Of a stretch of 64,000 bases of DNA, positions 1 to 8,170 are shown piece after piece. Positions within the stretch are counted from its first letter, which is position 1, and every line of letters starts with the position of its first letter. A model generated the notes under the pieces. The model was not told the origin of the DNA. It saw nothing but the letters and a program-made list of their open reading frames with translations, and made no database searches. Both the position numbers and the translations under genes were made by a program. This stretch comes from Flavonifractor sp. An10. Its GTDB lineage: Bacteria; Bacillota; Clostridia; Oscillospirales; Oscillospiraceae. The stretch is taken from NCBI RefSeq assembly GCF_002161215.1, contig NZ_NFMB01000009.1:124001-188000 (forward strand). The letters run 5' to 3'.

Positions 1-1
1 C

Positions 2-841
2 CTCTGCCCCGTGCTGGTGGGCCTCATCGTGGTGACCTTTGCCGCCAGCCTGCTCAACCCCCTGGAGGGATACGGCCCGGCCGGCGGCGAGTACCTGACC
101 CACCCGGCCGTCCGGGGCTTCCTGGAGGGCTATCAGACCATGGACACCCTGGCCGCCCTGGCCTTCGGCATTGTCATCGCGGTGAACCTGCGGGCCCGCG
201 GGGTGGAGAAGCCGGGGGCGGTGGTGCGCTCCACCGCCTGGGCCGGGGTGATCGCCGGGGTGCTGCTGCTGGCGGTGTACTGCATGCTGGCCCATGTGGG
301 GGCCCTGTCCGGCGGGGCCATGCCCAACCCCGCCGACGGGGCGGAGGCCCTGACCAACGCGGCGGGCCTGCTGTTCGGCACCGGCGGCCGGGTGCTGCTG
401 GCCGCCATTTTCCTGATCGCCTGCTTCAACGTGTGCGTGGGCCTCATCAGCTCCTGCGGGACTTACTTCCACGGCATCTGCCCCCGGCTGGGCTACCGCA
501 CCTGGGCGGTGCTCTTCGCCGTGGTGAGCATGGTGATCTCCAACGCGGGGCTGGCCCAGATCCTGGCGGTGTCGGCGCCGGTGCTGGGCGCCCTCTATCC
601 GGTGGCCATCGTGCTCATCGCCCTGTCCTTCTTCCAGCGCCGGCTGGAGGGGCACCGGTGGGTCTATCCTGTGGCGGTGCTGTTCACGGGGGTGTTCAGC
701 GTGCTGTTCGCCCTGCGGGATGCGGGGCTGCCCCTTGGCTTCCTGGATGGGCTGCCCCTGGCCGCGGTGGGGCTGGGATGGGTGCTCCCGGCCCTGGTCG
801 GCACGGTGCTGGGCCTGCTGTGCTCCGGGCGGAGAAGATGA
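2..841 (+). CDS. brnQ: Branched-chain amino acid carrier BrnQ (LIVCS family), 3' part
   Basis: C-terminal part of a polytopic membrane carrier; the reading frame is open to the window edge, so the N-terminal portion lies outside. About 279 residues remain, almost all in hydrophobic helices separated by short loops (for example the stretches around VLLAVYCMLAHVGAL, LLAAIFLIACFNVCVGLISSC and YPVAIVLIALSFF). The order of segments and the text NVCVGLISSCGTYF match the C-terminal half of BrnQ, which imports leucine, isoleucine and valine with Na+ or H+. The gene ends just before a strong hairpin at 861-886. No neighbour in the window links it to another gene. Family assignment is confident; the exact substrate is not readable from the sequence. 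Confidence 0.85.
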   Translation, partial: LCPVLVGLIVVTFAASLLNPLEGYGPAGGEYLTHPAVRGFLEGYQTMDTLAALAFGIVIAVNLRARGVEKPGAVVRSTAWAGVIAGVLLLAVYCMLAHVGALSGGAMPNPADGAEALTNAAGLLFGTGGRVLLAAIFLIACFNVCVGLISSCGTYFHGICPRLGYRTWAVLFAVVSMVISNAGLAQILAVSAPVLGALYPVAIVLIALSFFQRRLEGHRWVYPVAVLFTGVFSVLFALRDAGLPLGFLDGLPLAAVGLGWVLPALVGTVLGLLCSGRRR

Positions 842-860
842 AGAGAAGATAAGAAAACAA

Positions 861-886
861 GGCGCGGTTCCTGTGGGAACCGCGCC
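861..886 (+). terminator. Hairpin terminator after brnQ
   Basis: Perfect 11-bp stem GGCGCGGTTCC / GGAACCGCGCC with a TGTG loop, 20 bp after the brnQ stop. It is preceded by an A-rich run, but on the plus strand it is followed by TTCAGCC rather than a T-run, because repeat element B1 starts immediately after it. This mirrors the left-hand hairpin copies beside the elements at 27.4 and 52.1 kb. Confidence 0.7.
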
Positions 887-887
887 T

Positions 888-1141
888 TCAGCCTGTCGAA
901 AAACCTCCCGCGAAGGAGAGCCTCGCAGAGTTCCGTCATCCGCAGATGACGGAATAAAATGAAAATCCGTCATTTCCGGCGACACAAGGTGAATTGCCCC
1001 GAAGGGGCAAGAGAGGGCCCCCTGGGGGGTGCGCCTCGGAAATGACCCTTCTCATAGCGGAAGGGCTGACTTTTTCGCAGGAAAATGAAGCCCTTCCGCT
1101 ATGCGGCCTTCTCACAAAAGCGGCCAAGGCCGCTTTTGTGA
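888..1141 (+). repeat. Multi-hairpin intergenic element, family B, copy B1
   Basis: Fills the 305-bp gap between brnQ and the HD-domain gene; no coding sequence is supported. It begins TCAGCCTGTCGAAAAA, then CTCGCAGAGTT, then hairpin H1 (931-954, loop CGCA). H2 has arms CCGTCATTTCCG and CGGAAATGAC and here carries about 43 extra bases in its loop. H3 has arms TAGCGGAAGGGCT and AGCCCTTCCGCTA. H4 (1112-1141) has 13-bp arms around CAAG. The same order of hairpins with different stem sequences but the same loops occurs at 4755-4937, and a related order at 52165-52370. H4 ends six bases before the stop of the minus-strand HD gene and could terminate it. Confidence 0.75.
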
Positions 1142-1146
1142 CGCGC

Positions 1147-1728
1147 CTACAGCGCCGCGCACTGGGCCTCAATATCCGCCTCGGTGGCCTTCATGGCCTG
1201 GAGGGTGCGCTCCAGCAGCTCACTGAGCTCCCAGCCCAGCAGCTCTGCCCCCTGCTGGATGGTCTCCCGGGAGCAGCCGGCGGCAAAGCGCTTGTCCTTG
1301 AACTTCTTTTTCAAACTGGACAGCTCCATGTCCTGGACGCTCTTGGAGGGCCGCATGAGGGCGGCGGCCCCGATAAGGCCGGTGAGCTCGTCCACGGCGA
1401 AGAGCACCTTCTCCATCTGGTGCTCCGGCTGGGCGTCGCCCTCCGTCATGCCCCAGCCGTGGCTCACCACCGCGTGGATGAGGGCGGGATCCAGCCCCCG
1501 GGCCTCCATGATCTCCCTCACCTTGACGCAGTGCTCCTCCGGGTACTGCTCAAAATCCAGATCGTGGAGCAGGCCGGCGGCGGCCCAGAAATCCGCCTCT
1601 CCGCCATAGCCCAGCTCCTGGGCGAACCAGCGCATTACTGCCTCCACCGTCAGGGCGTGGCGCAGATGAAAGGGCTCCTTGTTGTACTCCTTGAGCAGCT
1701 CCAGGGCCTGCTCCCTTGTCAGTTCCAT
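1147..1728 (-). CDS. HD-domain phosphohydrolase-like protein
   Basis: A 193-residue cytosolic protein of the HD superfamily (metal-dependent phosphohydrolases). The metal ligands are visible: His24 in HLRHA, the His55-Asp56 doublet in LLHDLDF, and a downstream HAVVSHGWG segment and Asp in VDELTG. This matches the small HDIG-type proteins of Clostridia whose substrates are unknown. The start is ATG at 1728 with AAGGAGG ten bases upstream. It is transcribed divergently from the AIM24-like gene, from a likely promoter TTTACA-18-TATGAT (1759-1788). Hairpin H4 of element B1 abuts its stop codon. Function beyond hydrolase chemistry cannot be assigned. Confidence 0.85.
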   Translation of the reverse strand: MELTREQALELLKEYNKEPFHLRHALTVEAVMRWFAQELGYGGEADFWAAAGLLHDLDFEQYPEEHCVKVREIMEARGLDPALIHAVVSHGWGMTEGDAQPEHQMEKVLFAVDELTGLIGAAALMRPSKSVQDMELSSLKKKFKDKRFAAGCSRETIQQGAELLGWELSELLERTLQAMKATEADIEAQCAAL

Positions 1729-1758
1729 GGTCTGACGCCTCCTTCGTGGGTTTGCTTT

Positions 1759-1788
1759 ATCATAGCACAGCGGAAAAGGGTTTGTAAA
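1759..1788 (-). promoter_or_regulatory. Sigma-A-type promoter of the HD-domain gene
   Basis: On the minus strand TTTACA (1788-1783) and TATGAT (1764-1759) are separated by 18 bases, about 30 bases upstream of the start codon. Divergent to the promoter at 1804-1832. Confidence 0.5.
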
Positions 1789-1803
1789 GATTTCATACAG
1801 GGC

Positions 1804-1832
1804 TTGCTATCCTTCGGAAATCGTAATATACT
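1804..1832 (+). promoter_or_regulatory. Sigma-A-type promoter of the AIM24-like gene
   Basis: TTGCTA, a 17-base spacer, then TATACT, ending about 30 bases before the ATG at 1863. The spacing is optimal and both hexamers are close to consensus. Confidence 0.6.
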
Positions 1833-1862
1833 GGTGGTATCTTGAAAAAGGGAGGCACCAGC

Positions 1863-2543
1863 ATGAAATACGAGATTCTCGGCGAGCCCCTGCCGGTAGT
1901 CGTCTGCCACCTGGAGGGCGGCGAGTCCATGATTACGGAGCGCGGTTCCATGGTTTGGATGAGCCCCAACATGAAGATGGAGACCGGCGCCGGCGGCATC
2001 GGCAAGGCCTTCGGACGCATGTTCTCCGGCGACTCCATTTTCCAGAATACGTACACCGCCCAGGGCGGCCCGGGCATGATCGCCTTCGGCTCCAGCTTCC
2101 CTGGCTCCATCCGGGCCATTGAGGTGGATCCGGCCCACCCGGTGGTGGTGCAGAAGAGCGGCTTCCTGGCCTCGGAGCAGGGGGTGGAGCTGTCCATCTT
2201 CTTCCAGAAGAAGCTGGGCGCCGGTGTGTTCGGCGGCGAGGGCTTCATTATGCAGAAGCTGTCCGGCCACGGCACCGCCTTTGTGGAGCTGGACGGCTCC
2301 GCGGTGGAGTATGAGCTCCAGGCCGGGGAGAGCATGGTCATCGACAGCGGCAACCTGGCCATGATGGACGCCACCTGCTCCATGGACATTCAGATGGTGA
2401 AGGGCGTCAAGAACGTGCTGTTCGGCGGCGAGGGCCTGTTCAACACGGTGGTCACCGGCCCGGGCAAAATCGTGCTCCAGACCATGGCCATCAGCGGCGT
2501 GGCCGCCGCCCTGGCCCCCTTCCTCAACACGGGGAACAAGTAA
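1863..2543 (+). CDS. TIGR00266 / AIM24 family protein
   Basis: A 226-residue soluble protein of the AIM24/TIGR00266 family, which folds as a TRAP-like beta structure. Its biochemical role in bacteria is not established. Family-typical text includes VVCHLEGGESMITERGSMVWM at the N-terminus, a Gly-rich METGAGGIGKAFGRMFSG segment, and the beta-rich GHGTAFVELDG and QAGESMVIDSGNLAMM repeats. The ATG at 1863 is chosen because GGGAGG sits nine bases upstream; an in-frame codon 21 bases earlier lies inside that ribosome binding site. It is a single-gene unit with its own promoter and a strong terminator at 2560-2591. Confidence 0.85.
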   Translation: MKYEILGEPLPVVVCHLEGGESMITERGSMVWMSPNMKMETGAGGIGKAFGRMFSGDSIFQNTYTAQGGPGMIAFGSSFPGSIRAIEVDPAHPVVVQKSGFLASEQGVELSIFFQKKLGAGVFGGEGFIMQKLSGHGTAFVELDGSAVEYELQAGESMVIDSGNLAMMDATCSMDIQMVKGVKNVLFGGEGLFNTVVTGPGKIVLQTMAISGVAAALAPFLNTGNK

Positions 2544-2559
2544 ATTCCATACAGCGGAA

Positions 2560-2591
2560 CCGGGGCGGCACACCGATGTGTGCCGCCCCGG
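2560..2591 (+). terminator. Rho-independent terminator between the AIM24-like gene and argF
   Basis: 13-bp GC-rich stem CCGGGGCGGCACA / TGTGCCGCCCCGG with a 6-base loop, followed on the plus strand by CGGTTTTATT. It lies in the convergent gap and also faces the end of argF. Confidence 0.8.
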
Positions 2592-2599
2592 CGGTTTTA

Positions 2600-3523
2600 T
2601 TACTTGCCCTCGCCCATGAGCAGGTAGAGCACCGCTTTCTGGGCGTGGAGGCGGTTCTCCGCCTCGTCGAAGATCTCGCCGGCGTGGGCCTCGAACACCT
2701 CGGCGGTGATCTCCTCCCCCCGATGGGCGGGCAGGCAGTGCTGCACCATGCAGCCGGGGTGGGCCAGCTTCAGCAGCTCGCCGTTGATCTGGTAGACCCC
2801 CTCAAAGACGGCCCGCCGCTGGGCGGCCTCCCCCTCCTGGCCCATGGAGGCCCACACGTCGGTGACCAGCACGTCGGCGTCCGCCGCCGCCTCTTTGGGG
2901 TCGCGGCACAGGGTGAAGGTGCTGCCGGTGACGGACCTGGCGAAGTCCAGCACCTGGGGGTCGGGGTCGAAGCCCTCGGGGCAGGCCGCAGACACGTCCA
3001 TGCCCACCTTCAGGCCGCCCACGATCAGGGAGTTGGCCATGTTGTTGCCGTCGCCGATGTAGCACAGCTTGAGGCCCTCCAGCCGGGACTTGTGCTCCCG
3101 GATGGTCATGAGGTCGGCCAGCACCTGGCAGGGGTGGGCGAAGTCGGTCAGGCCGTTGATCACGGGGATGGAGGCGTACTGGGCCAGCTTCTCCACCTCC
3201 TCCTGGCCGAACGTGCGGATCATAATGCCGTCGCAGTAGCGGCTGAGCACCCGGGCGGTGTCCTCGATGGGCTCGCCCCGGCCGATCTGGCTCTCCTTGC
3301 CGGAGAGGAACAGGGCGTGGCCCCCCAGCTGGAACATGCCGGTCTCGAAGGACACCCGGGTGCGGGTGGAGTTCTTCTCGAAGATCATGGCCAGGGTCTT
3401 GCCCGCCAGATACTGGTGGGTCAGGCTGTGCTTCTGGTTGTACTTCATCTGGTCGGCGGTGTCCAGGATCTTCACGATGTCCGCCTTGGACAGATCCAGC
3501 AGCTTGAGCAGGTCTTTCTTCAT
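2600..3523 (-). CDS. argF: Ornithine carbamoyltransferase
   Basis: Cytosolic enzyme joining ornithine and carbamoyl phosphate to citrulline, the sixth step from glutamate to arginine. 307 residues, the normal length. The carbamoyl-phosphate site STRTR is at residues 52-56, the HPCQ motif is in LTDFAHPCQVLADL, and the ornithine-binding HCLPAHRGEE is near the C-terminus. The ATG at 3523 fits AAGAGGTG better than an upstream in-frame GTG, which overlaps that site. It is the last gene of the arginine operon, 12 bases after argD. No carbamoyl-phosphate synthetase genes are present in the window. Confidence 0.96.
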   Translation of the reverse strand: MKKDLLKLLDLSKADIVKILDTADQMKYNQKHSLTHQYLAGKTLAMIFEKNSTRTRVSFETGMFQLGGHALFLSGKESQIGRGEPIEDTARVLSRYCDGIMIRTFGQEEVEKLAQYASIPVINGLTDFAHPCQVLADLMTIREHKSRLEGLKLCYIGDGNNMANSLIVGGLKVGMDVSAACPEGFDPDPQVLDFARSVTGSTFTLCRDPKEAAADADVLVTDVWASMGQEGEAAQRRAVFEGVYQINGELLKLAHPGCMVQHCLPAHRGEEITAEVFEAHAGEIFDEAENRLHAQKAVLYLLMGEGK

Positions 3524-3535
3524 TGCATTCACCTC

Positions 3536-4714
3536 TTACGACAGCGTCTGTTTCAGGATTTCCAGGCCCCGATCCAGCTCGGCCTGGGTAATGGTCAGGG
3601 GGGGCAGCAGGCGGAGGGCATCCCCGGCGGTGAGCACCAGCAGGCCGTTTTGGGCCAGCCGGGCCGCCAGCTCCTTGTTGGTGCGGGGTGGCTTGACCTC
3701 GATGCCGATCATCAGCCCCAGGCCCCGGGTGGCCCCCAGGCAGGGCAGGCCCATGGCCTCGATGGCGGCGCGGAGACAGCGGCCCTTCTTCTGCACCCCG
3801 GCCAGGGTGTCCTCGTCCAGAATGTCCAGCACCGCCTGGGCCGCCGCGGCGCAGATGGGGTTGCCGCCGAAGGTGGAGCCGTGATCCCCCGGCCCCAGCA
3901 CGTCCCGGCACTTCTCACTGACCAGGAAGCCGCCCATGGGCAGGCCGCCGGCAATGCCCTTGGCGAAGGACACCGCGTCGGGCAGGATGCCGTACTGCTG
4001 GAAGGCGAAGAGGGTGCCGGTGCGGCCGATGCCGGTCTGCACCTCGTCCACCAGCAGGAGCCAGTCCCGCTCGGCGCACAGCACCGCCAGATCGTGGACA
4101 TATTCCCGCTCCAGGGGGATCACGCCGCCCTCGCCCTGCACCAGCTCCAGCATCACGGCGCACACATCGTGGCCCGCCGCCCCCTGGAGGGCGTCCAGGC
4201 TGCCCGCCTCGGCGTACCGGAAGCCGTCGGGGAAGGGGAAGAAGGAGTGGTGCAGTCTGTCCTGCCCCGTGGCGGTCAGGGTGGTTATGGTGCGGCCGTG
4301 GAAGGAGTTTTTCAGGGTGAGGATGGTGCCCCGGCCCTTGCCGTACTTGTCAAAGGAGTACTTGCGGGCCAGCTTGATGAGCCCCTCGTTGCCCTCGGCG
4401 CCGGAGTTGCCGAAGAAGGCCGCCGCCAGGCCGGAGCGCTCACAGAGGGTCTGGGCCAGCCTGGCGTAGGGCTGGGTGTAGTACAGGTTGGAGATGTGTC
4501 CCAGCCTGGCCGCCTGGTCGGCGACAGCCTCCACCCACCTGGGGTTGGCGTGGCCGACGGAGCACACCCCGATGCCGGAGGTGAAGTCGATGTACTCCGT
4601 TCCGTCCAGGCTGTACAGCGTGGCCCCCTGGCCGTGGTCGATGTCCACGTCAAAGCGGCCGTAGGTCTGGAGCACATATTGGTGGTCAAGCTGTTTCAGT
4701 TCCTCGTGGGTCAT
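3536..4714 (-). CDS. argD: Acetylornithine aminotransferase
   Basis: PLP-dependent class III aminotransferase converting N-acetylglutamate semialdehyde to N-acetylornithine with glutamate as amino donor. 392 residues. The catalytic lysine is in SFAKGIAGGLPMGGF (around residue 251), the cofactor-binding aspartate in LLLVDEVQTGIGRTG, and the family text STFGGNPICAAAA follows. ATG with GGAGG nine bases upstream. It is followed closely by argF, so the two are probably co-translated. Upstream, repeat element B2 separates it from argB, so its expression may depend on read-through of several hairpins. Confidence 0.95.
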   Translation of the reverse strand: MTHEELKQLDHQYVLQTYGRFDVDIDHGQGATLYSLDGTEYIDFTSGIGVCSVGHANPRWVEAVADQAARLGHISNLYYTQPYARLAQTLCERSGLAAAFFGNSGAEGNEGLIKLARKYSFDKYGKGRGTILTLKNSFHGRTITTLTATGQDRLHHSFFPFPDGFRYAEAGSLDALQGAAGHDVCAVMLELVQGEGGVIPLEREYVHDLAVLCAERDWLLLVDEVQTGIGRTGTLFAFQQYGILPDAVSFAKGIAGGLPMGGFLVSEKCRDVLGPGDHGSTFGGNPICAAAAQAVLDILDEDTLAGVQKKGRCLRAAIEAMGLPCLGATRGLGLMIGIEVKPPRTNKELAARLAQNGLLVLTAGDALRLLPPLTITQAELDRGLEILKQTLS

Positions 4715-4754
4715 GGTAATTGCCTCCTTCGCGGGTAGCCTCCCCGCCCCCGCC

Positions 4755-4937
4755 TAAAAAGCCTCGCAGAGTTCCGCCGTCCGCAGACGGCGGAAGAAAT
4801 TGAAAATCCGTCATTTCCGGCGACATGTGCGTCGGAAATGACACTTCTCATGGCGGGATGGGTGACAATTCTGAAAAGAATCGAACCCATCCCGCCATGC
4901 AGCTTCTCTCAAACAAGCGGCAAAGCCGCTTGTTTGA
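4755..4937. repeat. Multi-hairpin intergenic element, family B, copy B2
   Basis: Occupies nearly all of the argB-argD gap. It has AGCCTCGCAGAGTTCC identical to B1. H1 (4772-4795) has stem TTCCGCCGTC around the CGCA loop. H2 (4810-4842) has arms GTCATTTCCG and CGGAAATGAC around GCGACATGTGCGT. H3 has arms TGGCGGGATGGGT and ACCCATCCCGCCA. H4 (4909-4937) is a 13-bp stem around AAA. H4 touches the argB stop codon on the minus strand. The 5' end motif TCAGCCTGTCGAAAA of the other copies is missing. Confidence 0.75.
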
Positions 4938-5795
4938 CTATAGCAGCATGGTGCCGATACCGGCATCGGACAGGAGCTCGATGAGCAGGGAGTGGGGGAT
5001 GCGCCCGTCCAGGATGACCGCGTTCTTCACCCCGGAGCGCACCGCCTCCACACAGCACTCCACCTTGGGGAGCATGCCCCCCTTGATCACCCCGTCCTTC
5101 ACCAGACCGGGCACCTGGGACAGGCGCACCTCGGGCAGCAGGGTGCCCTCGTCCGCCGGATCCCGCAGCAGGCCCCGCACGTCGGTGAGGAGCAGCAGCT
5201 TCTCCGCGCCGAGGGCCACCGCCAGCTTGGCGGCGGCGGTGTCGGCGTTGATGTTGTAGGCGGCGGGGCCGTCTGTCCCCTGGGCCACGGTGGACACCAC
5301 GGGGATGTAGCCGTTCTCCAGGCTGTCCACCACCACGCGGGGCTCCACGGCGGTGATCTCCCCCACCAGGCCGTACTTCTCGTCCAGCATCCTGGCCTGG
5401 AACAGGCCCGCGTCCATGCCGCACAGGCCCACCGCCCGGCCCCCGGTCTGGTTCAGGATGGCCACCAGGTTCTTGTTCACCTTGCCGCACAGCACCTGCT
5501 GCACCACGTCCATGGTCTCCTCATCGGTGTAGCGCAGGCCGTCCACAAACCGGGACTCCTTGCCGATTTTTCGGAGCATCTCAGTGATCTCCGGCCCGCC
5601 GCCGTGAACCACCACCACCCGGATGCCCACCAGGTGGAGGAGGATCAGGTCGGAGATCACGGCCCGGCGCAGCTCGTCGGAGATCATGGCGTTGCCGCCG
5701 TATTTCACCACCACGGTCTTGCCGTAGTACTTCTGAATGTAGGGCAGGGCCTCGGCCAGTACCTGGGCCCGCTGTGCCACCAGGGAATCGGACAT
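4938..5795 (-). CDS. argB: N-acetylglutamate kinase
   Basis: Phosphorylates N-acetylglutamate with ATP, the second step of arginine synthesis; usually the arginine-inhibited step. 285 residues. Amino-acid kinase fold motifs: VVVKYGGNAM near residue 28, VVVHGGGPEI, the substrate text RKIGKESRFVDGLRYTDEET, and YNINADTAAAKLAVALGAEK near the C-terminus. The N-terminal helix preceding YIQKYYGKTVVVKYGG is present; in arginine-sensitive homologues this helix mediates hexamer formation, so feedback control is plausible. Start ATG with GGAGG nine bases upstream. It follows argJ after 77 bases that include a small GC-rich hairpin. Confidence 0.96.
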   Translation of the reverse strand: MSDSLVAQRAQVLAEALPYIQKYYGKTVVVKYGGNAMISDELRRAVISDLILLHLVGIRVVVVHGGGPEITEMLRKIGKESRFVDGLRYTDEETMDVVQQVLCGKVNKNLVAILNQTGGRAVGLCGMDAGLFQARMLDEKYGLVGEITAVEPRVVVDSLENGYIPVVSTVAQGTDGPAAYNINADTAAAKLAVALGAEKLLLLTDVRGLLRDPADEGTLLPEVRLSQVPGLVKDGVIKGGMLPKVECCVEAVRSGVKNAVILDGRIPHSLLIELLSDAGIGTMLL

Positions 5796-5825
5796 GGGTT
5801 TTCGCCTCCATTGGATTGCGGGATA

Positions 5826-5866
5826 TTCGGGCGCGCCATACGCGCCCCGATAGGATGTGCCGCCCG
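5826..5866. repeat. Short GC-rich hairpin between argJ and argB
   Basis: Inverted repeat with arms GGGCGCG and CGCGCCC around a 5-base loop in the 77-bp gap. Too weak in U-tract to be a clear terminator; it is one of several palindromes in the arginine operon junctions. Confidence 0.4.
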
Positions 5867-5872
5867 TCTGTA

Positions 5873-7135
5873 TCAGGTGCGGTAATCCCCGTTGATCTTC
5901 ACATAGTCATAGGTCAAGTCGCAGCCCCAGCAGGTGGCGGAGTCCTCCCCCTCGCTGAGGGTGACGGTGATGACCACCTCGTCCTGGCTCAGGATGCTCT
6001 TGGCGCTCTCCTCGTCGAAGTCCACTCCGGCGCCCTGCTTACACACCAGGATCTCCCCCACGGCGGAGGAGAAGGAGATGTCCACATACTCCGGCCGGAA
6101 GGGGGCCTTGGAGTAGCCCATAGCGCACAGCACCCGGCCCCAGTTGGCGTCGGAGCCGAACATGGCCGCCTTCACTAGGGGGGAGCCCACCACTGCCTTG
6201 GCCAGGCGCTCGGCGCTCTCCTCGCTGCGGGCGCCCTGCACCGTGCAGGTGATCAGCTTGCTGGCCCCCTCGCCGTCGGCGGCGATGGCCCGGGAGAGCT
6301 GCTCGCACAGGTGGCGGAGGGTCTTGACAAACACGGTGTAGCCGTCGTCCTTCCACTCGATGAGGGGGTTGCCCGCCATGGAGTTGGCCAGCACCACGCA
6401 CATATCGTTGGTGGAGGTGTCCCCGTCCACGGTCACCCGGTTGAAGGTGCGGGGGACGATCTCGTGGAGGGCGTCGGAGAGCAGCTCGGGGGTGATGGCG
6501 CAGTCGGTGGTGATGAAGCACAGCATGGTGCCCATGTTGGGGTGGATCATGCCGGAGCCCTTGGCGATGGCCCCCAGGGTCACCGTCTTGCCGCCAATGG
6601 AGCAGGTGAAGGCCAGCTCCTTTTTCACCGTGTCGGTGGTCATGATGGCGTTGGCCGCGGCGTCGGAGCCGTCCCTGGACAGGGCGGCGGCCGCCTGGGG
6701 CAGGCCCTTCCCGATGGCGTCGATGTTCAGCTCCTGGCCGATCACGCCGGTGGAGGCCACCACAAAGTCCTCCGGCTTCAGGCCGGTGGCCCGGGCGGCC
6801 AGGACGCACATCTCCTCGGCGTGCTCGTGGCTGTTGGGGGCGCAGGCGTTGGCGTTGCCCGAGTTGGCCACGATGGCCTGGGCCTCCCCGTTTTCCAGGT
6901 GATCCATGGTCACATAGATGGGGGCGGCCTTCACCCGGTTCATGGTGTACACCGCCGCCGCGGCGCAGGGCTGCTCCGACACGATGAGGGCCAGATCCTT
7001 CTTGTCCGCCAGAACCTCGGGCATGCCGCTGCGGGCGGGCTGATTGCCGTCGCCCTTGCCCTTCTTCACGCCGCAGTGGACGCCGGAGGCCGTGAAGCCC
7101 ATGGGGGCGGTGACGCCGCCGGAAATCTGTTTCAT
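5873..7135 (-). CDS. argJ: Bifunctional glutamate N-acetyltransferase / amino-acid acetyltransferase
   Basis: Transfers acetyl from N-acetylornithine to glutamate, recycling the acetyl group, and can also make N-acetylglutamate from acetyl-CoA. 420 residues. The autocleavage site is readable in AKGSGMIHPNMGTMLCF: cleavage is expected before Thr203, which becomes the nucleophile of the beta chain. The residue before it is Gly where Ala is usual. The C-terminus NWGRVLCAMGY ... CDLTYDYVKINGDYRT is typical. The ATG at 7135 has AAGGAG eight bases upstream, better than a GTG nine bases earlier. An insertion of about 16 residues (GDGNQPARSGMPEVLA) follows GVKKGK near residue 28. No argA or argE is present, in keeping with the cyclic pathway. 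Confidence 0.95.
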   Translation of the reverse strand: MKQISGGVTAPMGFTASGVHCGVKKGKGDGNQPARSGMPEVLADKKDLALIVSEQPCAAAAVYTMNRVKAAPIYVTMDHLENGEAQAIVANSGNANACAPNSHEHAEEMCVLAARATGLKPEDFVVASTGVIGQELNIDAIGKGLPQAAAALSRDGSDAAANAIMTTDTVKKELAFTCSIGGKTVTLGAIAKGSGMIHPNMGTMLCFITTDCAITPELLSDALHEIVPRTFNRVTVDGDTSTNDMCVVLANSMAGNPLIEWKDDGYTVFVKTLRHLCEQLSRAIAADGEGASKLITCTVQGARSEESAERLAKAVVGSPLVKAAMFGSDANWGRVLCAMGYSKAPFRPEYVDISFSSAVGEILVCKQGAGVDFDEESAKSILSQDEVVITVTLSEGEDSATCWGCDLTYDYVKINGDYRT

Positions 7136-7195
7136 ATCCTTCACTCCTTGCTGAGCCGGAGCGGCGGGACAGGCCCGCCCTACGGCGATTCTGAT

Positions 7196-7220
7196 GTAGG
7201 GCGGGGGCTTGCCCCCGCCG
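7196..7220. repeat. Palindromic repeat C1 (GTAGGGCGGGGGC-TT-GCCCCCGCC)
   Basis: Hairpin in the argC-argJ gap with the same core as copies at 9801-9828 and 21408-21432. A partial related sequence (GGCGGGACAGGCCCGCCCTAC) lies 30 bases away, so this junction holds about one and a half copies. Confidence 0.7.
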
Positions 7221-7228
7221 TCTGTCTC

Positions 7229-8170
7229 TTACAGCACCAGGCCCCGTGTCTCTTCAAAGCCCAGCATCAAATTCATGTTCTGCACCGCCGCGCCGGAGGC
7301 CCCCTTGCCCAGGTTGTCGAACCGGGCGGTGACGATGGTCTGCCCCTCGTGTCCGCTGACGGTGAGCTCCAGCCGGTCGGTGCCCGCCAGGGCGTTGGCC
7401 GCCAGATAGGCGGGCTGGTCGGAGTAGGGGGCCACGCTCACCAGGGGCTGCTTGGCGTAGTAGGCCGCCAGGATCAGGGACAGCTCCCTGGCCGTGGGCT
7501 GGCCCCGCAGATAGCGGTTGTGGAGCTGGATGGTGGTGGCCATGCCCCGGTAGTAGTCGTCCACCACCGGGCAGAACACCGGCGGGGCCTCCAGGCCGGA
7601 GATCTTCTGCATCTCGGCCAGGTGCTTGTGTTTTAGAGTGGTTCCGTAGATGCGTGGGCTGTAAAGCTCATTTCCTTTATCGCTGGCCTCGTACTCCGCG
7701 ATCATCTTCTTCCCGCCGCCGGAGTAGCCGGTGAGGGAGAAGCAGGTCAGGGGGTAGTCCCTTGGGAGCACGTTCAGGGCCGCCAGGGGCGCGGCGGCGG
7801 CCAGAAAGCCGGTGGCGTGGCACCCCGGATTGGCTATAAACCGCGCTGTCCCAATGGTTTGGGCCGGATCCTTGTAGAGCTCCGGGAAGCCGTACACCCA
7901 CCCGGGGGCGGTGCGGTGGGCGGTGGAGGCGTCAATCACACGGGTGTGGGAGTTCTCGATCAGGCCCACCGCCTCCACGGCGGCGGCGTCGGGCAGGCAG
8001 AGGAACACCAGATCGGCCTCGTTGATCAGCCGCTTTCGCTCTGTCAAGTCTTTCCGCTTGTCGGGATCGATGGAGAGCAGTTCAATATCGTCCCGCTCCG
8101 CCAGCCGCTGGTGGATCTCCAGGCCGGTGGTGCCCTCCTGGCCGTCGATGTAGATCTTGGGCTTATTCAT
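7229..8170 (-). CDS. argC: N-acetyl-gamma-glutamyl-phosphate reductase, short (type 2) form
   Basis: NADPH-dependent reduction of N-acetylglutamyl phosphate to the semialdehyde. 313 residues, the length of the shorter ArgC class (TIGR01851) rather than the about 345-residue class. The nucleophilic cysteine is in ANPGCHATGF, the dinucleotide-binding start is YIDGQEGTTGLEIHQRL, and SLTGYSGGGKKMI follows. The start is the ATG at 8170 (MNKPKIYIDG); an upstream in-frame start would only read the argH remnant. Its start codon overlaps the stop of a duplicated argH tail in ATGAATAA, showing that argH and argC were once translationally coupled. Confidence 0.94.
   Translation of the reverse strand: MNKPKIYIDGQEGTTGLEIHQRLAERDDIELLSIDPDKRKDLTERKRLINEADLVFLCLPDAAAVEAVGLIENSHTRVIDASTAHRTAPGWVYGFPELYKDPAQTIGTARFIANPGCHATGFLAAAAPLAALNVLPRDYPLTCFSLTGYSGGGKKMIAEYEASDKGNELYSPRIYGTTLKHKHLAEMQKISGLEAPPVFCPVVDDYYRGMATTIQLHNRYLRGQPTARELSLILAAYYAKQPLVSVAPYSDQPAYLAANALAGTDRLELTVSGHEGQTIVTARFDNLGKGASGAAVQNMNLMLGFEETRGLVL

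Noticed and set aside
2576-4738. 720-codon open frame on the plus strand over argF-argD
   Set aside because: Antisense shadow: codon positions mirror argF/argD, residue content is dominated by His/Gly/Leu/Gln, no family text.
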